Below, piece after piece: positions 33,358 to 44,827 of a stretch of DNA of 64,000 nt; within the stretch, counting starts at the first letter, position 1, and the number at the start of each line of letters is the position of its first letter. This DNA comes from Sclerotiophoma versabilis (lineage: Eukaryota; Ascomycota; Dothideomycetes; Pleosporales; Didymellaceae). The stretch spans positions 124,001 to 188,000 of the forward strand of contig JAAROD010000076.1 in assembly GCA_012274445.1 (NCBI GenBank). The letters run 5' to 3'. A model generated the notes under the pieces. That model was not told the DNA's origin, made no database searches, and saw only the letters and a list, made by a program, of their open reading frames with translations. The position numbers and the translations under genes were made by a program.

Positions 33358-34800
33358 ACATCTGCTTTAGGTGTCTAGAGGGACGGATATGATTGATATT
33401 TCCTCGAGATCTTCTTTTGAGAGTGGATTGGATCGTTGCACGATGGCCACACCTTCACTTCTTTGTGTATAACCCTTACACTTTTTTTGTAGCATAGCGT
33501 CTTTGGGGACTAGAATCGATGCTGCAGCGAATAAAAGCTGCACTGTTCAAACACTCTTCTCATGTGCCCGTGTTATTTGCTTTGGAATGTGATTACTTGA
33601 CATTGCCCCGGTTGATGAAGGGAACGGGTAGACTGACTGAGTATGAAGTAATAGTGACGAAACTCCGACTAGTCTTCATTTCGCATGCTCTCAGAACCTC
33701 TGCTCCCACCTCAACATTCGGGATACCAACACCTGAGTTATCCGGCGGCTCGTTTGGCACATTTCATGGTACGGAGACTGGATCGCGAGCGCTGCGTGCT
33801 TCACTTTAAGATATGGGATAAAAGCGATATTCCTTCGAAAGGCTCGCACTTGGACAGCTTCTTCGCCTGAGGGAGGAGCAAACCCATTCACTACTCAAGC
33901 CGTTAAGCGCGATGTGTGTAGTTACAAAGTATGTATTGAAAATCTCGTTGGTCACATTAAACCAGAACTTTATCATACTCGCCGTTTCTTCTGATGAGGA
34001 GTGATGCTATTTTGTGCTGCTGGTGGCCAATCTGCTTGATACCATCATGTCCATGCTCAATCTGCATAATCACATGTTGCTTCGGTTTGTCACATTCGCG
34101 AGCTGCTCGTTCTCACCCGGCTCGTGCTTGCATGGAGACGTATCGTATCGTGTCGCTCTGCTCTGCTCAAGCGGCTGTTATGATTGCTACTTCAGTTACT
34201 ACCTCAGGATTGTTCAACCCCCATATCTATGCTAAAACTATGCCGTTGTTGAATCTGTAATGCCTGATCTAAGGACGATATAGCCCACGGCCAGTCTTGG
34301 AGCGTTTTCCTGATTCAATTTTTTCTTTGGAACCCGTTCTGTTATTAATTGTGGTCCCTCCAGCTGCCGTCTTTCCTCTTTCGTAATGGCCTTGTGCCTA
34401 CGTGGCTTGCAATTTTGAAAACCGGGGGGGGGGGGGGGGGGCGAATCCATCCGGGACAAGTCGTGGAGCCATCACTTGGTCACTATATTCTTGAGATCTC
34501 GCTCACGTCACATGAAGGAATGAGCTTGCACTTTCTCCACCTCAACACGCATTGCCTGCTTGCGAAATTTGTTGGCTAGTGCACTGAACGAGTACGGTAA
34601 GTGCGGCAAGGTATGAGGAGCGAAGATGAGTACGAGTCGAGTCACAAACTCCAAAGTGCAGAATGTGGCAAGAGAAAAGAGGCAAGGTATTGAAATTGAC
34701 ATGATTCGTAAAGACCTCAATACCCACCATCAAACTCAAACTACACTTCTTGATCTTCCAATCAAGTACTCAATCATGGATTCTCGTGAGAGCGATGCAC
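33358..34800. other. Tail-to-tail intergenic spacer with poly-G run
   Basis: 1.4 kb between the AA9 stop and the stop of the DUF4360 gene. Contains an 18-nt G run (34424–34441). No coding frame with recognisable features. Confidence 0.55.
34424..34441 (+). repeat. Poly-G tract (18 G)
   Basis: An uninterrupted run of 18 G. Such tracts are unusual in fungal spacers and prone to sequencing error. Confidence 0.9.
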
Positions 34801-35535
34801 TCAGCTACCCGGGGTGCACTTCTTCCACTGCACGTAAACGACCTGCTTGAACTTGAGGTCGGTGGAGTCGGTGGTGAGCAGACCGGTAGCCTTGGAGTTG
34901 GTGGAGGTCAGGCGGACCTGAGAATTGATGTTCAGCAGATTGCCCTTGCTGCCGCAGGGCGACATGACGGTAGAGGTGCTGTCGGCTTCATCGTGCTTTA
35001 GGTAGTCGCCAGTCACCGGGCCCTGGAAGGTGTATTCCGTGCTGGTCTGCGACATGTCAGTGGGGCTGTAAAGTTTGAAGGCGAGGAATGCATACCTGAG
35101 GGGCCTTGCCTGCAAAGTAGTATGTTGACTTCAGCGTTCCGGTGATGCCCTTCTCAATGTTCGCATATCCGCGGTAGTCAGCACTCAGGATGGAGTACTG
35201 GAAGCCACCCGGGTATTCGAGCTCAAGGGTGAGCTGGCAGTTCTTGCGCTGCTCAGTGAGGGCAATGCCGGGGCCAATGGAGGCGACGTAGGAATCATAG
35301 ATCAAAGTAACAACACTTCGATCTTCCGAAATGATAGTGCTGACAGTGCCCTGAGGACATCCGGTACCGCCGGTGCCGACTTTGGAGATTCTCACCTACA
35401 CCAGTCAGCAAAAGAGAACGTTTTCGAGGATCAAACGTGAAATACCTGTCCTGGGTCAGGAGCATCGCCGGCCTGAATGGACGGAAGGGCTGGCGCCGCA
35501 GCGACAAGTGGAACGAGAGCGAGAAGCCACTTCAT
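34801..35535 (-). CDS. Secreted DUF4360 protein
   Basis: Three exons: 35535–35446, 35395–35096, 35046–34801 (211 residues), with 50- and 49-nt introns (GTATTT and GTATGC donors). A signal peptide MKWLLALVPLVAAAPA is followed by the DUF4360 domain: VGTGGTGCPQGTV, the strand LIYDSYVASIGPG and paired cysteines (KNCQL, MSPCGS, KKCTPGS). The family consists of small secreted beta-rich proteins of unknown function, common in filamentous fungi. The ATG at 35535 is the only start giving a signal peptide. A TATA box lies about 105 nt upstream. Confidence 0.9.
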
Positions 35536-37629
35536 AGTGATGATGTTTGATTAAGCAGTGAAAATCTTGAACCGATCGAGTGATGGCATTCGAGTTTGGT
35601 AGGGTGATGGTCGATCATCTGGAGAATCTGAGGCATGTTATATACTGCTCTACAGAGCTAATTACACCTTCAGCCGTACCATCTGGGTCGAAGACACGAT
35701 CGTACAGACGCGGCTACCGAAGGTCGCCAAGCACAACAGCAATATCGACAGCTCGTGGCCCGGCGGTCCGCTCGCAAAGGACAGTCCAGAGCCATATGAA
35801 GTGCGGAGGCGTTCTCGTTTAGAGAGCGATGGTGGATGCGCCTGCTTCTGAACGGCCGCCAGACACTAAAATAAGCATGTAGCGGAACGTCGAGGTACAC
35901 AAGGAGTTCAGCTCTCGGTGAATACAGTCATACCCCTCCGCGTGCTGCTAGCTGGAACAGAACATAAAAAGCGAGAACATGGAGTAATTTCAGGATGTGA
36001 AGCGACCCGGTCCCTGTCCTGATGGTACTCCTGGTAGTCGCAAGTACGATCTCCTGTGCTTTGAACTGGATGAAGGAGGCTGCAATCAGCCGGCTCCATA
36101 CGCCTCCCCTTACACATGTCTGAGGATTGTGCTGAATTAGCTCATGGTCACTATAGGCCTTTCATCCACAATTGATGCAAGACGCTCGCAGCATTTGAGC
36201 CCCTTGCCTCCACGGCGTATTTTGTGTGTCTTACTCGCAGCATACACAGGGCTAGAACGTTGGACACAGATTGAAGCTGAGGGGGAGGTATTGCTCATCT
36301 TCTGGTACCGAGCTCGTTCAGATGAATAGTCTAGATGCCGGTCAATAGCAACTTTTCGCGACTGAACCATCACAATTGGAGCGCAGCTAGCGCAGCGATG
36401 GGTCTAGTCTGTCAGCCTTGAGTGCAACGCAGCCATATCATGCCATTACCCAGTAGCACAAGATTTGTACTCTGCTCGTACAGACAGAGGAAAGGTGAGG
36501 TGAGGTTGATGTACAAGGCTGACCCATGTTGCGGACCCTGGTTAGGGTATGCAGACATCGACGGGTATATTAACAGCATATTAACAGTTGTTACTCTCGA
36601 GCATGCAGAAGGGTTGCTTGGCGAGAGTCCAGCCACACGGAAGATATGTGCTCAAGCTGAGAGGTCAACAGAATTAGCTTGCTCGTCTTATTCGGGCGAC
36701 GTTCGAATTTTCTCGGTAAGCCTTGCATTTCAGGAAGGTGTATATCCAGATGAACGCAATCGAGTCCAGACCGAATTCCCAGCTGCTCGAAGCGGAGAGC
36801 GTATTCATCCGACATGGAAGCTCAAGCGCAGGAGATTGATGTTTCATTACACAAATTGTGTAATAGGAACGAGCAGTTTACAAGGTGAAGCGAGCTGCCA
36901 CTGTAGCAATGAGCTGAAGTCACAGGTCCTGCCGTTCTTATGCGGCCACCAAGGTCGAACAGGACTGGAGGAGTGTGCATGGAATACGATGTCTGTGATA
37001 CGGACCTGAAGAGCTCATATGACTGAGTACCAATCGGCTGAAGACGGGGGCCAGTGACCAAACGAAGTGTAACGTGGTCGTACACAAGCTACTCAAGAAC
37101 GTAAAACTCGCATTTAGCATACGCTAAAGCTACTGGCCGACTGCAACACCTGAGGAGGAATTGTGGACAGTCCAGGCGAGATGCTGTCCAAGCCCAATGT
37201 GAATTCGCACCTACCTAGCCAGGAAGGCGCATCCTACCGCAACAACCCCTGCGGTGCTTCAGACACTTCAGACACTTCAGGTAGCTTCAAGTGCCTCACC
37301 TCTGCTACATGCGCACGATGTGAGACTGCAAGCCAACAGCAACGACAGCAACAAGAACGACGAGAACGTCTCGATAAAAGGCCAGCGATGAAGGAGACAA
37401 GCATGCGCCACAGCAACTCTCAGCGCGCTCGTGTGGAGGCGTTCCAGACTAGCTGGCGCCACGCGATTTGTCAGAAAACGATGGCATCATCGAACCCTCG
37501 TGGGGCGAAACTGTCTGACCCATAAAAACAATCCCATTCAGTCATTGTCGCGCCCAAAGCGTTACCGAGCAGCAAGTCGTCAATCTGAAGCTCCTCTACA
37601 TCCTTCTTCCCTTCCTCCTCTACCTCTCT
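35536..37629. other. Divergent intergenic region
   Basis: 2.1 kb between the DUF4360 gene (minus) and MsrA (plus). The longest frame, 36422–37009 on plus (195 codons), has no motif or start context I can support. A short direct repeat of CTTCAGACA-type units occurs near 37256–37285. Otherwise unclassified. Confidence 0.45.
35638..35644 (-). promoter_or_regulatory. TATA box of the DUF4360 gene
   Basis: TATATAA on the minus strand, about 105 nt upstream of the ATG at 35535. Confidence 0.5.
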
Positions 37630-38316
37630 ATGTCCTTTCTCACAAAGTTCTTCCGCCCATTCACAAGCATGTCCTCCGCACCCGCACAGCCGATGAACAT
37701 GCCCGAGGGCGCAAAGGCTGCGACCGTTGCCGCCGGATGCTTCTGGGGCGTCGAGCACATGTACAGGCGCGAGTTTGGCAAGAAGGGGTTGTATGATGCG
37801 CGCGTGGGATACATCGGCGGCGACACAGACAACCCGGGATACCGCGCTGTATGCAGCGGGCGAACAGGGCGTACGTACCCCGGCCTTCTTTCTAGCGCGC
37901 AGAGCAATATCCTCCACGCCAGCGCAGGCGTCACTTTACCAGAAAACCATACTGACCACTCAACAGACGCCGAAGCCCTCCAAGTAGTCTATGACCCCAC
38001 CAAGATCGAATACCGCTCGCTCCTTGAATTCTTCTACAAGATGCACGACCCCACCACAGAGAACCGCCAGGGCCCTGATGTCGGTACCCAATACCGCAGC
38101 GCTATCTTCTACCACGACGAGGAGCAGGAGAAGATTGCAAAGGAGATCACCAAGAAGGTTAACGAGCAGTGGTGGAAGGGTGGTGTTAGCACAGAGGTCC
38201 TGCCCGCGGGCCAGTGGTGGGATGCCGAGGCGTACCACCAGAAGTATCTGGATGTAAACCCAGGCGGCTATGAGTGCCCCAGCCATTTCCTCAGGAGCTT
38301 CCCTCCCCTTTCGTAA
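37630..38316 (+). CDS. Peptide methionine-(S)-S-oxide reductase MsrA
   Basis: Two exons, 37630–37870 and 37967–38316 (196 residues). The 96-nt intron is in frame without a stop, but removal restores the family block CSGRTGHAEALQVVYDP, so it is real. The catalytic motif GCFWG has Cys37; other blocks are RVGYIGGDTDNPGYRAV, MHDPTTENRQGPDVGTQYRSAIF and a late cysteine in GGYECPSHF that could resolve the disulfide. MsrA reduces methionine-S-sulfoxide using thioredoxin and repairs oxidised proteins. The first 13 residues (MSFLTKFFRPFTS) are basic and amphipathic, like a short mitochondrial presequence. A second ATG at residue 14 would give a cytosolic form. Confidence 0.95.
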   Translation: MSFLTKFFRPFTSMSSAPAQPMNMPEGAKAATVAAGCFWGVEHMYRREFGKKGLYDARVGYIGGDTDNPGYRAVCSGRTGRTYPGLLSSAQSNILHASAGVTLPENHTDHSTDAEALQVVYDPTKIEYRSLLEFFYKMHDPTTENRQGPDVGTQYRSAIFYHDEEQEKIAKEITKKVNEQWWKGGVSTEVLPAGQWWDAEAYHQKYLDVNPGGYECPSHFLRSFPPLS

Positions 38317-39455
38317 AGGCTCGAGAGTGTGAATGTGCGGCGAAAACAACTGGAAGAATTGGAATAGACATTAAGTGTGCATTTTGCGCATGAACATGTT
38401 ATGGGGATGAAGATGGGGAAGCTACTTATTAGACATTATTGCTAGCGAGCATGAACATGTTATTTACTTGACATTGACGTTTTATGTGTTTCTTTCTGCA
38501 TGGGCAAGCTGCTGTCACCTACCACCCTGTTTGAGCGACTACATGGACTTAGGTGAAGGAATGTCGTTGAGGACAACATCGGACTTTTGATCCATGTGCG
38601 TAAACCACCGCCTCGCGCTTTTCCTATGCATCAGGACAGGTAGAACTGATAGCATGTGGCAAACAACATGAGCAGCCTCATTCAAGTCCCACGCGCCAAG
38701 ACTTCTCCAACTTACATTTCCCCAAACAGCAACCTTAACCACGTCAGGTCACGAATCCGAAAGCAGCAGACGTTCCCACTCGGCGATGGCCCGCGACTTT
38801 CGCTCGTCGCCAACGGATTCGCAGAAGCTCGAGCTTGGTGCCCGCCCCACCATCGTCTATCAGTCCAGCCCCGCCCTGGCCCAAGCTCCTGGACCTCTCA
38901 GCGCAGCTCCAAGACGAACACAACAGCTCCGAGTATGTAATCTCAGAAGGCTGGGCAAGCTGCAGATGTCAACTGGACGTCTTGATTCCAAAACACGACC
39001 GATACCACACAGGTCCGGTTCAAGAAGCCGTGTTGGGAGCCATTGAGGCGCACAATCGCTCCTATCTCAGTGCTGTAAGATTTGGAATCCCCCAGCCAAC
39101 GCATTCCTCCCTACGTCAACGTCATACCCAAAGCGTCTCGACCATGGCCAACCGACAAATCGCATCCATCGTCACCGTGGGGTAGTCGGCGGAAGCGCGG
39201 CGGACGGCGGCTCATTTGGAATCACTAGCCGCCTGGTTGCTCGATCAGGTGCGAAGGATGGAGGAGGGGACTACAGGGACCACGCTTGAAGACGGCGCTG
39301 AGGGAGAGCTTGAATAGTAGAGTGGGGAAGGCGACGGCGGTATAAATACTCCCACTGCCGCTGAGGACCATGTTGATCTTCCCAAACCATTCTGCCCAAT
39401 CACACGGCGAGGAAATATACCTATAGTTATACCTATATCCATACCCACATCGAAC
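38317..39455. other. Intergenic region between MsrA and the GFA gene
   Basis: 1.1 kb. Overlapping frames at 38786–39185 on plus look slightly coding-like in composition, but no ORF or splice model gives a recognisable protein. Direct repeats of TATACCTAT type lie just upstream of the next gene (39415–39440). Confidence 0.45.
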
Positions 39456-40085
39456 ATGTCGAGCTTCAAGGGCCACTGCCATTGCGGCGACACCCAGTGG
39501 ACTGCCACTCTCGAGCAGGACCAGCAGACGCACATCCTCTGGTACGCACTCAGCTTCAAGCCATTGCTTTGCTGAAGACACACCGCTGACCCCGTGCTAG
39601 CCACTGCGATACCTGCAAGCAGCTCTCCGGCGCCACTTACACGCTGAACCAGATCATCCCAGCTAGGAACCTGGACTTCACCAAGGGCGGCGACTCCCTC
39701 GGCAAGTACACCTACAAAGGCGATTCCGGTACGTCTCATCCATGTCTATCTCTTATTTATTTCGTCATCTTACGCCTTACTATCTTGTCATCTCACGCCC
39801 TCCTGTCTCATGATCCCACACAATGCTAGCTATCCCCATACCACCACCTATCATCTGTGTTGACACTCACCAGGCAAGAGCGTGCACTGCTACTACTGCA
39901 AGAACTGCACGGCGCACGTGTACCACGCACAAGAGGCTCTAGGCCCGGACAAGATTGTGCTGCGAACGGGGCTGTTGGAGCAAGGGATCAAGGAGTTCAA
40001 GCCCGCGGCGGAGATTTTCTGCAAGGACAGACTGCCGTGGGAGAAGGAGGTAGCGCATTCTTTCGATGTTATGCCGCCTCAGTAG
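39456..40085 (+). CDS. GFA / CENP-V family zinc-binding protein
   Basis: Three exons: 39456–39541, 39601–39728, 39874–40085 (141 residues). Splicing intron 1 rebuilds a conserved zinc site: CHCG near residue 8 and CHCDTCKQLSGATYT from residue 29. A further CYYCKNC follows the intron 2 junction. This cysteine arrangement defines the GFA (glutathione-dependent formaldehyde-activating, Mss4-like) fold. Members bind zinc; catalysis with S-hydroxymethylglutathione has been proposed for some and disputed, so the function here is open. No targeting sequence. It is tail-to-tail with the amidase gene, with only 75 nt between stops. Confidence 0.9.
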
Positions 40086-40160
40086 TAGTGGAGGGGTTGG
40101 AGAGTACATTCAATACAAAATGCGACGAATGCGCAGTTATTGTTCACTACTACTACATGA

Positions 40161-41996
40161 CTACTCTACTTCCAACAGTTCGTACCGCCCGCCGTGCTTG
40201 TCCAAGGCGTCCTCGCACCGCGCCATGACGGCCAGGACTTTTTCTTCTTGCAGTCTTCGCCCAATGACTTGCACGCCGACGGGCAGGCCTGCCATCTTCA
40301 CTGAGTCGTAGTGCTTGTACGCGCCTTGTGCGATGCCGTTCAGGGACTTGAGGTGGAAGCCGGCGGGCAGTGCGTCTTGGAGGGCGTCGACGTGGGTCAC
40401 GGGGAGGACGCCGGCGGCATAATCGAGCTGGTGGTTGTCAGTGGATTCCGTGCAGACGAGCAGAGGATAGGCAGCATACCAGGTTGAACAGAAAGGTGTA
40501 CCCGCAACTCGACACGGCGTCGTGCATGGCTCCGTGCGGCACGGCGGGTGTTGCGTTGGGAGGCGCGAGCATGACGTCCATGGCTGCTGGGCCTGCGGCC
40601 TGGGCGTCCCACCAGTCGAAGAAGCGCGCTTTGTACGCCTCGCGGGCGCCGGCTAGCTGCCAGTACTCGTGCGCGCTCTTCGGGTGCCAGTCCTTGATCA
40701 GCCCCGCCCAGATTTCGTCCCGCCGGACGTACTTGACCCACCAGTAGTGCAGCTTCTTGATGAAGCGCGGCAGTCGCATGTACTTGACCATGACTGTGGC
40801 GCCGGGGTCGTTCCACTCGCCTGTCCGGAAGAAGGACATGAATGTGGCTCCGCCATCGGAGAGCAGCAGGTGCGATGCGAGCTTCAGCGCTTCGTAGGGC
40901 GAGGGGGGCGAGACGTCGAAGACCTGGTGGCCCTCGGCACGTAGGGCGTCGGCGACGAGGGAGAGCGCGCGGGCGCAGGCGGGGCTGGGGTCGACGACGC
41001 CGTCGGTTCGCAGCACGCCGACTCTGAGGACTTTCTTGTCGCGGTATTCGTCTTCGACGGACTGGCGCCAGGCGAGCGGGTGGACGGTGTAGTCGTACTC
41101 CCACGGCTTGCACTGGATCAGGGAGCGGGTGAAGTAGGCCAGGTCGTTGAGGGTGCGCGCCATGGGGCTGAAGACGGAGGGGATGGCTTCCTGGCCCGGC
41201 ATCGCCGTGTTCATGCCCATCTTTGGCCAGCGCCCTGTGCTGCAGCGGATCGAGTAGCAGCCGCTGAAGTGGGCGGGCACGCGGACACTGCCTGCCACGT
41301 CGGACCCGATGCCGATGCGGCTCCCCCCAAAGGCCAGCAGCGCAGACTCGCCGCCGGTAGAGCCGCCGGGCGAGTAGGCGGTGTTGTGCGGGTTCTTGCT
41401 CCGGCCCCAGACGTCGTTGGTCGACTCGAAGGAGAGGAGGGTGGTGGGCAGGTTGGTCTTGACAAAGGGGACTGCGCCGGCGTCCTTCAGCAGGCGCACC
41501 ATCGGCCCGTCCTCAGCATACGGCTTCCCCGTGTGTGTCGAGAAGCCGACGGTGATGTCGAAGCCCTTCACCTGCACCGAGTCCTTGAGCGACACGGGGA
41601 TGCCTGCCAGCGGGCCCTTCAGGTTGCACTCCTTGGCCGCCCATGCTTCAGCCTCGGGGAAGAGGATCTCGGTGGCGCAGTTCGTCTTCTCGTGCGCCTT
41701 GAGCGTGACTTTGCCGTACGTGCGGAGGATGTCGACCGGGTTCGTGACGTTCTTTTGGACTTCCTGCACGAGCTCCTGGATGGGCTTGCCGAGGATGGTG
41801 CGCTCCTGGGGCGTCAGGGGGTAGCGGTAGGCGGCAGGGAGGCTCGCGATCTTGGTCGCGCGCTCGTGCTGCTTGCGCTGGCTGTGCTGTGTAAGCCGCG
41901 GTAGAGCTGTGGATCTGCGGGGAGAGCTTGAGCTTGAGCTTGGGCCGTGTCTACTTACCAGTCGGCCTTGTGCTGTCTGTACTCTAAGAGACCCAT
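40161..41996 (-). CDS. Fungal amidase (amidase-signature family, acetamidase/general amidase type)
   Basis: Three exons: 41996–41959, 41881–40480, 40427–40161 (568 residues). The start MGLLEYRQHKAD plus the splice into CQRKQHERATKIASLP is typical of fungal amidases. The Ser-cisSer-Lys triad is visible: Lys112 in SLKDSVQVKG, Ser187 in SPGGSTGGESAL, and nucleophile Ser211 in GSDVAGSVRVPA. Intron 2 (40479–40428) interrupts the conserved NLLDYAAGVLPVT. The enzymes hydrolyse small amides to acids and ammonia, often for nitrogen supply. The signature varies slightly from the usual GSDIGGSIRIPA, which may affect specificity. Intron 1 contains a short AGCTTG triplication. Confidence 0.95.
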
Positions 41997-43268
41997 CTTG
42001 TCAATCTGGAGAATGGGACGGGAGGAGAAGCGCTCCAAGCTCGCAAGATAGCCTGCGAGGGCGTCTCGTGACACTTGTCGTCGGCATTGTCGTGAGGAGT
42101 GGCTATCTCCCCAGCTTTCGGTATCTCGCGGTTGTACCTGCCTTAACCGCGTCTAGAGCGTGCCGCATGCCGCAAAGGTGGGGACACGAGCCTACACCGA
42201 ACACTCCTCTGACACTCCATCGACATTCCGAGCTTCGTCAACTCTACCGCTCCGCTATGCTTGACGAGTCTGTCAGTCTTCGCTGGAAGTCTGCTGTTCA
42301 CAACAGTGACGTCACGCTTTTTTTTAATTTTACCTGACTCGTTGGTTCGGTGCAGCTCAAGAGAAAGGAGTGCGGCGCGTTAACAACACCAACGAGCGCT
42401 CTGCATCACGACTCGACACCTGCGCCTCACCTGTGCAAGTCAAATAGCCTCACTGTTTGCCTTCGACATGTCGGCCCTAGCCAATACGCGCAAAGCTTTC
42501 TTTTGCACAACTAGATCGTCAGTAACCTACCTGCATCTGGACTCGCCTTTCTTCAGCTTCAGCAACACCAACATCATCGCCCCACTCATTGCTGCCCGGG
42601 AGATTGAGCTCATGCTCTAATGCTTCTGCTCAGGCCCCAACAGATCTAAGCATAGCTCCCGCGCGCGAGGCTGGTCGGGGAGTGGAGGTGGGACCGGGGA
42701 AGCACAGCGACAGCCGTAACAGCTCTCCTCATCCACTCATCTTCGAAGCGAGCGATTCTCTATATTGATACAGGCATCGTCATCGACACTTGCTTGTGAG
42801 TGGTCGATGCCGAACTGACGTTCGCTATATCAGGTGTCGCTATGCTGTAGCCGCCGCCGTGCGTCAAAGCGGCAGCTCGGACATTTTCTGACGCACCGCG
42901 CTTCGAGCCTCTCATTGGTACCACCAGCGACTACTCAAGATGCCCTGAAACATCAGAGGTCCAGACTGGCGATGCGCAAGAATAGCAACTTCAACAACGA
43001 GACTCTGAATAATTTGTGAAATGTAGGAAGTTGCTATATAACACAACTGTCTTTCGACCGTAAGAGAGCATCAAACACCATCAGCCAGCTCATCACTTCA
43101 GTTTCTTTCCTCTCTTTCCTTCGCAATTCCCTTGTTTCCTTACTCACATCTCATTCTCTCAAGCTCATCAGTCTTTACGAAAAGCGTTGACCGCGACCAA
43201 TCTTTCTCACGACCTCTCAGTCTTCAACGCATTTTTAACCACTTTTCCATACACCACCAACCGCCAAC
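41997..43268. other. Divergent intergenic region
   Basis: 1.3 kb between the amidase start (minus) and the MARVEL-like gene (plus). A TATA box (43035–43041) and a long C+T-rich leader (about 43090–43180) belong to the plus-strand gene. No gene seen. Confidence 0.55.
43035..43041 (+). promoter_or_regulatory. TATA box of the MARVEL-like gene
   Basis: TATATAA lies 228 nt upstream of the ATG, followed by a C+T-rich stretch typical of strongly expressed fungal promoters. Confidence 0.5.
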
Positions 43269-43965
43269 ATGCCTGTTCCCAGCTACGGTGCCATGCCCTT
43301 GAGCAAGATGTTCCTTCTCGTCCGCATTCTCCAGGCTCTCTGCATGGTCATCGTCATCGGTATCTGCAGCAACTTTGTTCAGATGATCGTCGTCACCGGC
43401 GCTGAGCCGCCGCAGGAGTTCGTCGGTACTCTCAGCGTTGTACGTGCCCCATCCTCACCCTCACATGACCCACGACTAATATCTGCAGACTTGCATCGCA
43501 ACACTCTACATCATCGTCAGCGTCGGCTACTACTGGTCTTTCGCAAACCTTGGCCTACTAGTCATGGCCTCGGTCGACTCACTCCTGCTCATTGCCTTCA
43601 TCGTCTGCGCTGTTACGCTTGGCAAGCCGATGAGCTACCTCAACTGCTATGTGATCGGCAAATCCTCTTACGAAGCCGATGCCGCCAACGCCTACGCATT
43701 CATCACATCTGCGAGCCAGAACATGAAGGAGTGGAGCGGCTCGAGCGTCTGGAACTGGGCGGGTGCGACAAAGAGCAACTGCTTCCAGGGCAAGACTATC
43801 TGGGGTCTCAGCATCGCTCTCTGGTAAATCATATTCCCTTTTATCACTGAACCAAATCTAATAAACGCCAGCGTCCTCTTCACAACATCCTGCGCCCTTC
43901 TCCCCACCCTCTGGTACAAGAACAAGAAGGCCACCCCTGCGCCCAAGTCCGTCGAGCAAGTCTAA
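43269..43965 (+). CDS. MARVEL-like four-helix membrane protein
   Basis: Three exons: 43269–43439, 43489–43823, 43872–43965 (199 residues), with 49- and 48-nt introns. Four hydrophobic segments are visible: ALCMVIVIGICSNFVQMIVV, the ATLYIIVSVGYYWSF region continuing into SLLLIAFIVCAVTL, and VLFTTSCALLPTLW near the end. The third loop is extracytosolic in character (YLNCYVIGKSSYEADAANAY, paired with a later Cys). The short basic tail is cytosolic. Layout and the early MFLLVRILQALC fit fungal MARVEL-domain proteins, which sit in plasma-membrane or vesicle domains; no enzymatic role is expected. Exact partner unknown. Confidence 0.85.
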
Positions 43966-44827
43966 GCCCAGCCTCCGCCCTACAACACGGGTCATCGCCC
44001 CACCATGATCAATGACCCGATCTAAAATCCACCTCCATTCCATCTTACCCCAATTTATCAAAAACAAACATGCATTGCGCGGCGTCCGGTCTGTTTCTCT
44101 TTCTTCACTGTCGCTACCGATTCACCGGTCCTTTTTCCCCGGGAGGAATTGGGAACGCAGATATTGCAGGTCGATAATCATAATGAATCAAAAATACCGA
44201 TATATATTGTTGAATTACATACGCACTTTATGAGTAGTGACTACATTCATCTTCCGCGCTAACTTCCTAAATAATGGGTCCTAGACAGAGCGTCAAAGGC
44301 AGCGTGGTGCTTTGCCTAAATAGAGAAATCTTGGAATCTAGCAGAGCGTTGGAACTAATGATGAATGTGTTCTCTGAACGGAGGTTGTCAGGTAAGAGTG
44401 CAGTGAAGATAAAACACATTATAGTAAGGAAAACTGTGCAGCTGTTTGTCACCCAAAGCCTAAATTTCCATCCCCTCATCGCAGCTAAGCTTGTGTTTGG
44501 GAGATTGTGCTTCTGACATGTAGACAAAAACAACAACCACTTTCCAGCCTATTCAACACAGTCAAGACGCCTTTAGCAGATCTAGTTATACTTCGATGTA
44601 AGCAACGTGCTCTATGGTCACTCATCTATTTACGTGCTTCTTGTAAACTAGAGCAGTGCAACATTCCACCCGGGGTTTTTCATTTCTCTTCGCAACACAA
44701 CACCCCATCGCAGGGGCTCACTAAATAAGGCGAGTTGCAAATCGCAGGGAAGAAAAAAGGAATGGAGGTAACGTGGGTAAACTGAACAATGCAATTACAG
44801 CACCAAGCGCGACATTTCCGTCGCAGT
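43966..44827. other. Tail-to-tail intergenic spacer
   Basis: 862 nt with the 3' UTRs of the MARVEL-like gene and the second HET gene. No coding or repeat signal recognised. Confidence 0.55.

Noticed and set aside
41080..41904. Plus-strand ORF of 274 codons under the amidase gene
   Set aside because: A shadow frame of a G+C-rich amidase exon; the minus strand carries the full catalytic triad.
28236..43965. A secondary-metabolite gene cluster
   Set aside because: Oxidoreductase-like, amidase and membrane genes occur, but there is no PKS, NRPS, terpene synthase, P450 or transporter, and neighbours look functionally unrelated.
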